Translations under genes and position numbers: made by a program
Shown: positions 17,632-26,644 of the stretch, piece by piece
Layout: every line of letters begins with the position of its first letter
Numbering within the stretch: position 1 is the stretch's first letter
Assembly (NCBI GenBank): GCA_002307185.1
Contig: DBTT01000038.1
Coordinates: 1-64,000, forward strand
Direction: 5' to 3'
Source of the DNA: Bacteroidales bacterium UBA1309
GTDB taxonomy: Bacteria; Bacteroidota; Bacteroidia; Bacteroidales; Dysgonomonadaceae
Length of the DNA stretch: 64,000 nt
Notes under the pieces: generated by a model
Told to the model about the DNA's origin: nothing
Database searches by the model: none
The model's input: only the letters and a program-made list of their open reading frames with translations

Positions 17632-18216
17632 ATGAATTATTCAATCCAACATCTTTTTCCAAAACATCTGGTAGCAATCCTTCTTGTGCTGGCATTGTGC
17701 AGCATGTTGGGTTCCTGCAAAAAGGAAAAACAGGAATATGTGCACAAGAAATACAACCCTGAATTTGTGCCCACCATCGACACCGACAGTGTAAGCATGA
17801 AGATTTCCGATTCGGGTCGGGTGAAATACAAGATGGTGACCAAGAGGATGCAGATTTTCGACAAGGCGAAAGATCCCCATTGGTTCTTTCCACGAGCTAT
17901 CTACCTAGAGCAATACGACTCCCTATTTCATGTCAATTCCACCGTTCAGGCGGACACCGCTTGGAATTATACCCGGCGCGGAGTGTGGAGACTGAAAGGG
18001 CATGTTGTCATCAAAAACGTGAAAGGTTCTATCTTCAAAACAGAAGAGCTTTTCTGGGATCAAAACCAGAAAAAAGTTTATACCGATAAATTTATCAGAA
18101 TCACCACACCCGACAGAGACCTCAAAGGGTATGGCATGGATGCGAGCCAAGATTTGACCTCATACCAAATACGCAAACCGTCCGGATTTATGAACATGAA
18201 AGAAGAGGGATTGTAA
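17632..18216 (+). CDS. lptC: LPS-export lipoprotein LptC
   Basis: 194 residues with a lipoprotein signal (VAILLVLALCSMLGSC, Cys near residue 27). The mature part is a beta-jellyroll typical of LptC/OstA: PTIDTDSVSMKISDSGRVKYKMVTKRMQIF, then VWRLKGHVVIKNVKGSIFKTEELFWDQNQKKVYTDKFIRI. In the Lpt bridge LptC passes lipopolysaccharide from the inner-membrane LptBFG to LptA. Proteobacterial LptC has an N-terminal helix anchor; the lipobox form is usual in Bacteroidota. It lies 13 bp before the CorC-like gene, a neighbourhood often seen in this phylum. Confidence 0.85.
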   Translation: MNYSIQHLFPKHLVAILLVLALCSMLGSCKKEKQEYVHKKYNPEFVPTIDTDSVSMKISDSGRVKYKMVTKRMQIFDKAKDPHWFFPRAIYLEQYDSLFHVNSTVQADTAWNYTRRGVWRLKGHVVIKNVKGSIFKTEELFWDQNQKKVYTDKFIRITTPDRDLKGYGMDASQDLTSYQIRKPSGFMNMKEEGL

Positions 18217-18229
18217 AAAACATCGTTAC

Positions 18230-19495
18230 ATGATTGCATCTGTCGTTTGCATATTGATTTCGTTGGGTGTCGGCTTTTTGCTGACCTTGCAGCAGGTGCA
18301 TTTTGCAATTGTAGTCAGCAGTAAGTCCGAAAGTGAGCGGGGAACATCCATCAGGGATTCCATCGTGAAGGGTTTTTACCGAAAGCCCAAGCAGTTTTTA
18401 GGAGCGACCTCCCTTGCAAAATTGTTTTTCTTCAGCATGTTTGCAGTGTTTTTCTACAACTTTATTTTCTCCGAAACCATCTTGTTTCAAACACCTTTTA
18501 GATGGGTTGCAATCATCGGTTTTATCCTTATCGCCTCCTCCCTTTATATTTTTTGCTGTGAGTTTTTGCCAAGGCTGTTCTACAACTACGAAAGCAAACA
18601 CCTCTCCATCAGAAGGCTGGTCGTGCCTATCACCCTCGTCTATGTGTTTTTCTACCCTTGGGTAAGCCTCTTCTCTCATATTGGCAATTTAATATTCAGG
18701 TACAAAAAAAACACCACAAAAGAGAAAGGAGAGAAAAATTCAGATTGGGGAGAATCCACCTTCGACATATCGGTGAAAGAGCAACTGGAAGGCAACAACG
18801 ACCCCGAGATGGAGACCGAACGGCAAATCATCCGCAATGTCATCGACTTTTCATCCACACGGGTCAAAGACAGCATGATTCCTCGCACGGAGATTGTTTC
18901 CGTCAATTTGGAAACGGCTACAGTGAAAGAACTCAAAGAAAAATTTTCACTATCGGGGCATTCCCGCGTCATTGTCTTTAATGGCGATATCGACCACGTT
19001 GTGGGGTATATCCATTCGCTTGAAATGTTTCAAAACCAGAACAATTGGCAAGAACACATCAAGGAAGTGCCGTTCGTACCCGAAACAATGGCGGCACACG
19101 ACCTGATGAAGGACTTGATGCAAAAGCAGAAGAATTTGGCCGTCGTGGTGGACGAATTTGGAGGAACAGTTGGAATCATTTCCCTCGAAGACTTGGTGGA
19201 GGAAATATTCGGCGAAATTGAAGACGAACACGACAAGAAATCCTTTATCGAACGGAAAATCAACGACAAGGAGTATATTTTCGCCGGTCGTATGGAGATC
19301 GATTACATCAACGAACAATACAATCTCAACCTGCCCGTTTCGGAAGACTATCTCACCCTGGCCGGATACCTCATCTACGTGAACGAACGTTTCCCAAAGC
19401 TCAACCAAGTGATAACGGTGAAGAACATTTCATTTACCATCCTGAAAATGTCGCCCACAAAAGTTGAATTGGTCAAAGTGGCGGTGAATTCCTGA
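18230..19495 (+). CDS. CorC/HlyC (CNNM-like) membrane protein with CBS domains
   Basis: 421 residues. An N-terminal DUF21/CNNM transmembrane domain (about 1-150, four hydrophobic segments) is followed by a CBS pair (about 215-335: VKDSMIPRTEIVSVNLE, ..., LAVVVDEFGGTVGIISLEDLVEEIFGEI) and a C-terminal CorC_HlyC domain (about 345-421: FAGRMEIDYINEQYNL ... LTLAGYLIY). The family is linked to magnesium/cobalt efflux or resistance; the older hemolysin name is misleading. The DEFGGTVGIISLEDLVEEI signature is complete. It lies 13 bp after lptC, so the pair is likely one transcript. Confidence 0.85.
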   Translation: MIASVVCILISLGVGFLLTLQQVHFAIVVSSKSESERGTSIRDSIVKGFYRKPKQFLGATSLAKLFFFSMFAVFFYNFIFSETILFQTPFRWVAIIGFILIASSLYIFCCEFLPRLFYNYESKHLSIRRLVVPITLVYVFFYPWVSLFSHIGNLIFRYKKNTTKEKGEKNSDWGESTFDISVKEQLEGNNDPEMETERQIIRNVIDFSSTRVKDSMIPRTEIVSVNLETATVKELKEKFSLSGHSRVIVFNGDIDHVVGYIHSLEMFQNQNNWQEHIKEVPFVPETMAAHDLMKDLMQKQKNLAVVVDEFGGTVGIISLEDLVEEIFGEIEDEHDKKSFIERKINDKEYIFAGRMEIDYINEQYNLNLPVSEDYLTLAGYLIYVNERFPKLNQVITVKNISFTILKMSPTKVELVKVAVNS

Positions 19496-19544
19496 CATTT
19501 CATGCTTGTTCGATTAACACACTCCTTCTTATTATAACCCAAGC

Positions 19545-20072
19545 TTATTCAAAAGAAATCGAAATATCATCCACGTTGGGATCATATTTAGTTGAATTGG
19601 GATGATGCACCCCAAACTTCTTACAGGAAAAATCGTTCACTTGCACTTTCCACACTTTCACATTGCGCAATGCAGGCTCGGCATAAGTGAAAGCTTTTTC
19701 AGAATATTGTTTCATTAAAAGATCTAAAATGCGGCTTTTTTCTGAAAGGTTGTCATCTTCCACAAACTCCACTTTTCCTCTACAAACTACGCTTGAAGCC
19801 TTCATCCGATAGCTGCAAGCCACATCGGGGTGCTGATACACAAGCGAGGAAGGTGTGCTGAAAGTGATACAGATAGCCGGATTTCTTTCGACAGATTCAA
19901 TCAGAAAGCCTCCTGGTGCGGAATGAAGATACAAAATACCATTTTGGTAGCCAAAACACATCGGCACAACATAAGGCAATCCATTCTTGTCGATAATTCC
20001 AATAAAGCATTCCTTGCATTGCGCAATCGTCTCCTCTATCACTTTTAGATCTTCCACCGTGATTGTCTTCAT
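19545..20072 (-). CDS. pyridoxamine 5'-phosphate oxidase-fold flavoprotein
   Basis: 175 residues forming the split-barrel flavin-binding fold of the PNPOx/NimA-like group: LKVIEETIAQCKECFIGIIDKNGLPYVVPM, then ILYLHSAPGGFLIESVERNPAICITF and SYRMKASSVVCRGKVEFVED. NimA-like relatives reduce nitro compounds or bind FMN/heme; the natural substrate is unknown here. Its ATG overlaps the stop of the upstream outer-membrane gene by four bases (ATGA), so translation is probably coupled to that frameshifted gene. Confidence 0.75.
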   Translation of the reverse strand: MKTITVEDLKVIEETIAQCKECFIGIIDKNGLPYVVPMCFGYQNGILYLHSAPGGFLIESVERNPAICITFSTPSSLVYQHPDVACSYRMKASSVVCRGKVEFVEDDNLSEKSRILDLLMKQYSEKAFTYAEPALRNVKVWKVQVNDFSCKKFGVHHPNSTKYDPNVDDISISFE

Positions 20073-21161
20073 CTCCCGTTTATCTGAATCTGGAAACTTT
20101 TCTTTTCGTTCTTATCATTATAAAAAATGGGATACACATAAGGCTGGGTCACCCATTTCCCGGTGAAAGGGTTCAAATAACGGTTAACGCCCGCTCCTAA
20201 TCCAAATTTATCGGAAATGCGGTATTCAACGGCTCCCCCATAATTGTTTTCGGGGTAGAGGGAATTTTGGTTCATCAGCGTTTGTTTGCCTCTGAGAGAA
20301 TAAGCCCCGTGCAACTTGAAATTAAGCCTGTCATTCACCTGCAGATTCATACTGCTGTTCAAGCCATAATCGGTGATTTTCTGAAAAAACAAATCCATTC
20401 GGTTGGCATAGGTTCCTCCTGAAATGGAGAGCCAATCGGTCATTTTGTAATCCAATCCCCATTGAGCTTGGCCTAAAGGCATGATCGCCGAAGTACGCCC
20501 ACCGGATATTTCAGAGGGGATAAACGAACCCATCATACTGCCCATCCCGCCGTCTTCCCTGATCAACGAATAATTGCCGGAGACACTCCATCGTAAGTCG
20601 GTTGCTCATCAGCCAGTCCATTCCCAGATTTGCTTTCAGGTCTCCGTATTGGCGTTCATGCATTTCCATTTTTTTGCCGGAAATCCCTCCGGAAAGAATC
20701 AATTTATTATTGAAAATGCGGTTGTATTGAAGTGCGGTTTGCTGAATTATGCCAAAAGTTGGCAAAGTTTTGCGGTCAGTTCCTCCCGAAAGCCAAGAAT
20801 TGGCATCCAAAACCTGTATGCCGGAATAAGAATAATCATTGGCAAAAGGGAAGCGTGTGGTAGTATTCTCCTCCAGCAATCTTTTTGGGAAATAATTTAC
20901 AGCCGGAAGCTTGTAGGTGATTTTGCCTGGCGATTCGGAGACACTTGACCCTGGCACAGGATAATTGTTTTCATTTGTTTGAAGGACACTTTGTCGCGAT
21001 TCGGAAACAGAAGTCCCATCAACTGGCTTATCTTTTCCTATAACAGTTATTTTCCCTTTCCCCAAAATAGGGATGGAATCTTTCTTGGACTCACTTTGTG
21101 CGTGGAGCATCATACCCAAGCACAAAAACATGCAAACCGATGCGTTTTTTCGTGACAACAT
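20069..21161 (-). pseudogene. frameshifted secreted, probably outer-membrane, protein
   Basis: Two overlapping frames give one protein of about 363 residues. The first part has a signal peptide (ASVCMFLCLGMMLHAQ) and a Lys/Ser/Pro linker. The later parts read as amphipathic beta strands with alternating polar/aromatic residues (YGLNSSMNLQVNDRLNFKLHGAYSL, YGGAVEYRISDKFGLGAGVN), suggesting a beta-barrel. The frames join cleanly if the T at 20591 is removed (minus strand ...RLT-WSVSGNYSLIREDGG...). A single-base insertion or sequencing error is the simplest reading. Function is not recognised. The promoter at 21202 and coupling to the downstream flavoprotein look intact. Confidence 0.7.
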
Positions 21162-21201
21162 ATCTTGGAATGCTTAATTTTTTTTCAAAATGCGAGATGG
21201 G

Positions 21202-21209
21202 CAAATATA
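21202..21209 (-). promoter_or_regulatory. -7 box TATATTTG for the outer-membrane/flavoprotein pair
   Basis: Perfect TAnnTTTG box on the minus strand, 40 bp before ATG 21161 and divergent from the argE-like promoter at 21269. A TTGG-like -33 element may lie near 21232-21235. Confidence 0.5.
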
Positions 21210-21268
21210 ATGATTTATCGATGAAAAACTGCCAATTTAATTTATTTAACCCCTAACAGAAAAACAAT

Positions 21269-21276
21269 TATCTTTG
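21269..21276 (+). promoter_or_regulatory. -7 box TATCTTTG four bases before the argE-like ATG
   Basis: Perfect TAnnTTTG box ending four bases before ATG 21281; a second in-frame ATG lies at 21287. Spacing to the start is the same as for the glycosyltransferase at 16352, implying a leaderless or near-leaderless mRNA. Confidence 0.5.
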
Positions 21277-21280
21277 CACC

Positions 21281-22342
21281 ATGAACATGGACGAAGTTTT
21301 TTACAATGCCGTGGATTTGCTGAAAGAAATGATCGGCAAACCCTCTTTGAGCCGGGAAGAAAATGAGGTGGCAGATTTGGTGTGTCATTATCTGACAAAA
21401 CAAGGTGCTACCCCTTTTCGAAAGGGAAATAACGTGTGGGTGGTTTCTCCGAATTTCGATGATCAAAAACCTACTATTTTATTGAACTCCCACATCGACA
21501 CGGTCAAACCGGTTTCTGCCTGGACAAAAGACCCCTTCAACCCGGAAACCGATGGGGATATTCTTTACGGCTTGGGGAGCAACGATGCCGGGGCCAGCGT
21601 GGTGTCGCTGCTTCATGCTTTTTTGGTGCTGACGCAAAAGCCCCAACCCTACAACCTCGTTTTTGTGGCTTCAGCAGAAGAAGAAGTTTCGGGTAAAGGA
21701 GGGATAGAATCTGTCTTGACCGAATTGCCTGATATTGCGTTTGCAGTAGTTGGCGAACCTACCGAAATGCACCCGGCCATCGCAGAAAAAGGGCTGATGG
21801 TGCTCGACTGCACGGCTCATGGCAAATCAGGACATGCCGCCCGAAGCGAAGGCGACAACGCCATCTACAAAGCAGTGAGCGACATCGAGTGGTTTCAAAC
21901 CTACCGGTTCCCCAAAAGCAGCGAATTACTGGGCGATGTGAAGATGAGCGTGACCATGATTCAGGCTGGCACACAGCACAATGTGGTGCCGGACAAATGC
22001 ACGTTTGTGGTGGACATCCGCAGCAACGAGCAGTATTCAAATACAGAGATTTACGAGGTGATTTCTTCCAAAATACAAAGCGAGGTGAAAGCCCGTTCGT
22101 TCAGGCTCAATTCTTCGGGGATCGATGCAAAGCACCCGTTTGTAGAACGCGCAATCATGATCGGGAAAACTCCGTATGGTTCGCCTACCCTTTCAGATCA
22201 GGCATTGATGCCATTTCCATCTGTCAAAATAGGCCCGGGGAAATCTTCCCGATCGCACACCGCAGACGAATACATCCGCCTGAGCGAGATCCGCGAAGCC
22301 ATCGAACTATATGTGCGTTTGTTGGACGGGCTACTTGTCTGA
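21281..22342 (+). CDS. argE: M20 metallo-deacylase (N-acyl-ornithine deacylase, ArgE-like)
   Basis: 353 residues of the M20 zinc amidohydrolase family. Zinc-site motifs are visible: NSHIDTVKP, GSNDAGASV, SAEEEVSGKGG (catalytic Glu) and GEPTEM, with a terminal zinc His in SSRSHTADEY. The dimerisation domain lies at about 170-280 (AHGKSGHAA ... VDIRSNEQ). It is shorter than proteobacterial ArgE/DapE (about 375) and matches the Bacteroidota enzyme that releases ornithine from N-acylornithine, which in Bacteroides is the succinyl form. Substrate (acetyl or succinyl) cannot be read here. The 3' end overlaps kup tail-to-tail by 12 bases. Confidence 0.8.
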   Translation: MNMDEVFYNAVDLLKEMIGKPSLSREENEVADLVCHYLTKQGATPFRKGNNVWVVSPNFDDQKPTILLNSHIDTVKPVSAWTKDPFNPETDGDILYGLGSNDAGASVVSLLHAFLVLTQKPQPYNLVFVASAEEEVSGKGGIESVLTELPDIAFAVVGEPTEMHPAIAEKGLMVLDCTAHGKSGHAARSEGDNAIYKAVSDIEWFQTYRFPKSSELLGDVKMSVTMIQAGTQHNVVPDKCTFVVDIRSNEQYSNTEIYEVISSKIQSEVKARSFRLNSSGIDAKHPFVERAIMIGKTPYGSPTLSDQALMPFPSVKIGPGKSSRSHTADEYIRLSEIREAIELYVRLLDGLLV

Positions 22343-24313
22343 ATGGTGTACTTTTTCCGATTGATAGAGCAGATCCCTCAACTCGGTTTGCGAATGCGAA
22401 GCAATCACCAGCGGAACGGTCTCCACGGTAGCATAAGATGGGTCAATATCATACATCTCCACATCTGTTGACGACACTTTTTTGATTTGGTTGTAAACGG
22501 CAAGGATTATCTGGCGTCCCAAATTCATTTCAAGATTTCGGAAGATACGGTCAACGATCACGAAAAGATAATCGCCCTTGATCCCCGTTCCCATCAGCGA
22601 GGGATAGCGTGTGGATAGATCCACTTGCCCTTTTTTCTCCATCTCGTTGCAAATCAATTGAACATATTTGTCCAAATGAACTCCGACCTTGAATCCACTG
22701 CGGATGTCGATCCGGAAAGCTTTATTGGGAATAAATGTTTTGACTGAATAATTAAATTCATACGGGTCATCCACCGTGGTTACGTTCACAAACCAATAGG
22801 TATCCGCTCGTTTTGGGCGTTTGTTGAACAGCGAATAGCTGATTTGGCTCTCTATCTGGTTCACTTTCTTGGCACGTGTCATATAAAACAAGTGCGTTGC
22901 CAGTTTGGGAATGGACGTGTCCTGGCTAACCCGCTGGATGTTTTGGAGTATATTGTCAATCGCAGTAAAACGGGTGTGATGGTTTTTGATCCGGCGACCG
23001 TTGTACCACGAAAACATGACGACAAAAATAGCCCCCGCGATAAGCAAAGACGCAAATCCCCCGTGCATGAATTTCTGCAAATTAGCCACCAGGAAACCAA
23101 GCTCAATCACTGTAAAAAAGATGGTTAAAGAAATGCTAACCCATAGTGGGCGGCCGTTTTTCTGCATATAAAGGAACAACAAGAAAGTGGTCATCATCAT
23201 GCTAAGGGTAATCGCAAGGCCATAAGCTGCTTCAAGTTTCATGGAAGATCCAAACATGAAAACGATTATCAGGCAGCTTGCCATCAACAGGTAATTTACC
23301 GATGGAATAAACATCTGCCCTTTTATCTTGGTCGGGTATTTTATCTTCACGCTGGGCCAAATATTCAAGTGAATGGCTTCGCTGATCACCGTAAACGAAC
23401 CTGTAATCAAAGCTTGGCTGGCAACGATTGCTGCCAAAGCTGCCAAAATAATACCGATAAAAGTGAACCACTCGGGCATGATTTCAAAAAACGGATTGGA
23501 AGAAGCGGTGATGAGACGCGGGTGGTGCAGAATCCAGCCAGCCTGACCCAAATAATTGACAATTAGCATTATTTTTACAAACACCCAAGCCGCGCGGATA
23601 TTTTTCAACCCGGTGTGCCCAAGGTCAGAATACAACGCCTCGGCGCCGGTGGTACAGAGGAAGATTGCTCCAAGGATAAATAAAGTGTTAGGTGCTTCGA
23701 TCAAAAAACGGATGGCGTAGAACGGATTAAACGCTTTGAAAACTTCCGGATAAAGGACGACCTGCCCCATTCCCATCAGCCCCATCATTACAAACCAGAC
23801 AACCATGATCGGCCCAAAATATTTCCCCAAGGAGCTTGTTCCAAAAGGCTGTACAAGAAACAAGACAAAGATAATCAAGGCTGTGACAGGCACCACATGC
23901 ACCGAAGGCATCACCGCATGCAAGCCCTCAACTGCCGAAAAAACCGTGATGGCCGGTGTAATCACACCATCCGCCAACAAGGTAGCAGCTCCAATCGCAG
24001 CAATGACATACGCCCAACGGTATTTTTTTCGAATAAGGGCAAAAAGGGAAAGGATCCCTCCTTCGCCTTTGTTGTCCGCTTTCAGCGTTATCAACACATA
24101 TTTCACGGTTGTCTGCAAGGTCAATGTCCAAATGACGCAAGACACAGCTCCCAAGATATATTCCGGGTTGGAATAATGGTAATGCGGCAAAGAGTTCAAA
24201 ATTGCCCGCATCACGTAAAGAGGTGACGTTCCAATATCACCGAAAACAATTCCAATAGCGGCAATTACGCCCAATGCGCTGAAAGGAATTTTATGTTGAT
24301 TGTTTTGTTCCAT
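22331..24313 (-). CDS. kup: KUP-type potassium uptake transporter
   Basis: 660 residues with about 12 transmembrane segments and a cytoplasmic tail of roughly 200 residues. Family signatures are clear: GVIAAIGIVFGDIGTSPLYV at the start, GEGGILSLFALIRK, LLADGVITPAITVFSAVEGL, and GTSSLGKYFGPIMVVWF. It imports K+ with protons. The C-terminus overlaps the convergent argE-like gene by 12 bp, leaving no room for a separate terminator. A -7 box at 24333-24340 gives a leader of about 15 nt. Confidence 0.92.
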   Translation of the reverse strand: MEQNNQHKIPFSALGVIAAIGIVFGDIGTSPLYVMRAILNSLPHYHYSNPEYILGAVSCVIWTLTLQTTVKYVLITLKADNKGEGGILSLFALIRKKYRWAYVIAAIGAATLLADGVITPAITVFSAVEGLHAVMPSVHVVPVTALIIFVLFLVQPFGTSSLGKYFGPIMVVWFVMMGLMGMGQVVLYPEVFKAFNPFYAIRFLIEAPNTLFILGAIFLCTTGAEALYSDLGHTGLKNIRAAWVFVKIMLIVNYLGQAGWILHHPRLITASSNPFFEIMPEWFTFIGIILAALAAIVASQALITGSFTVISEAIHLNIWPSVKIKYPTKIKGQMFIPSVNYLLMASCLIIVFMFGSSMKLEAAYGLAITLSMMMTTFLLFLYMQKNGRPLWVSISLTIFFTVIELGFLVANLQKFMHGGFASLLIAGAIFVVMFSWYNGRRIKNHHTRFTAIDNILQNIQRVSQDTSIPKLATHLFYMTRAKKVNQIESQISYSLFNKRPKRADTYWFVNVTTVDDPYEFNYSVKTFIPNKAFRIDIRSGFKVGVHLDKYVQLICNEMEKKGQVDLSTRYPSLMGTGIKGDYLFVIVDRIFRNLEMNLGRQIILAVYNQIKKVSSTDVEMYDIDPSYATVETVPLVIASHSQTELRDLLYQSEKVHHSDK

Positions 24314-24332
24314 TCAATTCAAAATTTCTCGG

Positions 24333-24340
24333 CAAATGTA
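24333..24340 (-). promoter_or_regulatory. -7 box TACATTTG for kup
   Basis: Perfect TAnnTTTG box on the minus strand, 19 bp before ATG 24313. Confidence 0.45.
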
Positions 24341-24441
24341 AATCTTTATTTGGCAGAATAAAATAAATTTAAGAGAATTGTGTGTTAAGCACGGCAAAGG
24401 TGTCTGATAATGTTAAACAACAAGCCCACAAGTGAGGAAAA

Positions 24442-24551
24442 CATAGCGAGGTTTCCCTAAAAAGCCGCGCAACTTTTGTGCAAAACCTGCGGTAGTTTTG
24501 ATCCAAACCTGCGGTAGTTTTTCAAAAAGCAGCGCAGCTTTTTGAAATAGT
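24442..24551. repeat. 22-bp degenerate tandem repeat, about five units
   Basis: Units start at 24464, 24486, 24508 and 24530, with a weaker one at 24442. Two neighbouring units share CCTGCGGTAGTTTT exactly. The others keep a GCG core followed by a T-run and an A-rich end (GCGCAACTTTT, GCGCAGCTTTTT). The units translate into no conserved protein. The array fills most of the gap between kup and the aminotransferase gene and has the same general layout as the 21-bp array at 10679. Confidence 0.7.
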
Positions 24552-24605
24552 GGGCAGGACAAACCTTTTGGGCGGTTTGTTGAATCCATCTCAGAGTCCC
24601 ACAAC

Positions 24606-25712
24606 TCATCCACCAAACTCGTTCACCCACCCAGCCACATATTCCACCTCCTCTTTGGTAATTACCGGCGAAATCGGCAAGCTCAACACCTCCCGGTGGA
24701 TCTTTTCCGTAATAGGCAAAGACAAATGGCCCCATTCGCTATAAGCAGGTTGCAAATGTGGCGGAACAGGATAGTGCACCTGCGTCTGGATGCCTTTATC
24801 GGCCAAATATCTGCCCAGTTCATCGCGATTGCCACAACGGATCACAAACAGGTGAAAAACATGTGATTCGGGATTCTCCACCTTGGGCAGTGCAATCTTT
24901 TCGTCGTGGATAGCTTCGCCATACTGCCTTGCCGCTTTTTGCCGCCAAACGTTGTCAGCCTCGAAGTATTTCATTTTGACACGCAGCACAGCAGCTTGAA
25001 TTTCATCCAAACGGGAATTTATGCCTTTGTCTTCGTTGTAGTAACGAATAGTGGAACCATAATTTGCAATGCTTCTCACTTTATCAGCCAAAGCCTTATC
25101 GGAAGTAGTGACAGCGCCGGCATCACCCAAAGCTCCCAAATTTTTCGACGGATAAAAACTAAAAGCCGTTGCATCCGCCAAGCTGCCAACTTTGCGACCT
25201 CCCAGGGCAGCTCCATGCGCTTGTGCGGCATCATCCACCACTTTCAGCTTGTGTTTTTTCGCAATGTCGGAAATTCCCTGCATGTCGGCCACCTGTCCGT
25301 AGAGGTGCACCGGGAGGATGGCCCTCGTCCGTTCGGTGATAAGCGGTTCGATGAGTGCTGCATCCAAGTTGTAGGTGTCAAGCCGCGGTTCACACAGCAC
25401 AGGTTTCAACCCGCTTTGCGAAATGGCTAAGATGGAGGCAATGTACGTATTGGCGGGAACAATCACCTCGTCACCTTCTTCCATCACACCCAAAGACTTA
25501 TAAGCTTCAAAGATCAGGCGGATAGCATCCAATCCGTTGCCAACTCCTACGCAATAATGCGTCCCGCAATAATTGCCAAATTCTTCCTCGAAAAGCCGGC
25601 ACTGCTCACCGCGGATGTACCAGCCTGAATGGAGGGCAGATTTCACCGCTTCGTCCAATTCCGCTTGGAAACGGCTGTTCACGGACTGCAAATCGAGAAA
25701 GGGAATTTTCAT
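24606..25712 (-). CDS. DegT/DnrJ/EryC1 sugar aminotransferase
   Basis: 368 residues of the PLP-dependent sugar 3- or 4-aminotransferase family. The N-terminus MKIPFLDLQSVN and the PLP lysine in FSFYPSKNLGALGDAGA (about residue 185) are typical, as is VVDDAAQAHGA for cofactor binding. Closest in style to the 3-oxo-hexose aminotransferases (FdtB/QdtB group) that make dTDP-3-amino-3,6-dideoxy sugars for surface glycans. No partner isomerase or acyltransferase is adjacent, so the sugar is uncertain. It appears to be a single transcription unit, separated from kup by the 22-bp repeats. Confidence 0.8.
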   Translation of the reverse strand: MKIPFLDLQSVNSRFQAELDEAVKSALHSGWYIRGEQCRLFEEEFGNYCGTHYCVGVGNGLDAIRLIFEAYKSLGVMEEGDEVIVPANTYIASILAISQSGLKPVLCEPRLDTYNLDAALIEPLITERTRAILPVHLYGQVADMQGISDIAKKHKLKVVDDAAQAHGAALGGRKVGSLADATAFSFYPSKNLGALGDAGAVTTSDKALADKVRSIANYGSTIRYYNEDKGINSRLDEIQAAVLRVKMKYFEADNVWRQKAARQYGEAIHDEKIALPKVENPESHVFHLFVIRCGNRDELGRYLADKGIQTQVHYPVPPHLQPAYSEWGHLSLPITEKIHREVLSLPISPVITKEEVEYVAGWVNEFGG

Positions 25713-25870
25713 ATATCTTCCAGTTTTATAGGCAACAATACGACAAAATGTGACCAGCTTACTTGTCGTGACAGTGTAACGACAACCTCCAACTCAGGAA
25801 ATGTTTCTGCAAATAGCATCATCCGGTACGGATTTTTTAGGCCGAAACTCCTAACGAATTTCTCTACTAA

Positions 25871-26644
25871 CTATTCAATATTCTCCCGCACTTCGGTCAG
25901 AAACCCTTTCATCGCGTCCGAATCTTTTCGTTCGATGATTTCGAGCAGATCGGCCAAGCGTTTGCGTATTTGCGTAAGCTGCGCAGGAGTGTTGGGATTG
26001 AAGAGGATTTCCGTCAGTAGATAATCGTCCTCCGAAAGCAATCCCTTGGCAATGTCGAGATGGCGTTTGAAAGTGGTCCCCGGTGCTTCCTGGTGCTTCA
26101 TTACGGCTGCAAAAACCAACGTGGAGGCAAAGGGAATCGACAAGGAATAGGCGATCGTTTCGTCGTGTTCCTCAAACGAGTATTCAAACACTTGCAAATT
26201 GAGCTTGTGGAAAAAGTCGAGGTAGAATTTTTTTCCAGCCTCGCTCGATTCGGAAATCACGATGGCCGCCTGCGTGCTGAGGTTGCGCAAGTCGGCAAAA
26301 GTGGGGCCAAACATTGGGTGGGACGAAGCATAAGGTTGTTTCACCGACATGTAAAACTCTTTCAAGCCTGTCTTCACCGAGGCAATGTCGGAAATAATAC
26401 AATGGTCGCTGATATAGGGCAACAGCTTTTTGAATGCCGAAATGGTGTATTTTACCGTCACAGCATTGATAACCAGCTCGGGATCGAACGTCCGGATTTC
26501 TTCGGGGTCGCTCATCCGTATCACATTGTAGGTGAATTTCAACTTGTCGGGGTTCACCTCAAACATGGCCACCTCGTGGTCAAAACTCAAGGCATCCGCC
26601 AAGAAGGAGCCCATTTTGCCGGCTCCCATGATTAATATTTTCAT
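25871..26644 (-). CDS. tyrA: prephenate dehydrogenase
   Basis: 257 residues; converts prephenate to 4-hydroxyphenylpyruvate for tyrosine. The Rossmann motif is at the very N-terminus (ILIMGAGKMGSFLADALS), followed by a helical dimerisation domain (SLSIPFASTLVFAAVMKHQ, then LLTEILFNPNTPAQLTQIRKRLADLLEIIE). No ACT domain is present, consistent with control elsewhere in the operon. It is the last gene of the aromatic operon, and its ATG overlaps the stop of the decayed small gene upstream (ATGA). Length is normal for the Bacteroidales form. Confidence 0.85.
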   Translation of the reverse strand: MKILIMGAGKMGSFLADALSFDHEVAMFEVNPDKLKFTYNVIRMSDPEEIRTFDPELVINAVTVKYTISAFKKLLPYISDHCIISDIASVKTGLKEFYMSVKQPYASSHPMFGPTFADLRNLSTQAAIVISESSEAGKKFYLDFFHKLNLQVFEYSFEEHDETIAYSLSIPFASTLVFAAVMKHQEAPGTTFKRHLDIAKGLLSEDDYLLTEILFNPNTPAQLTQIRKRLADLLEIIERKDSDAMKGFLTEVRENIE

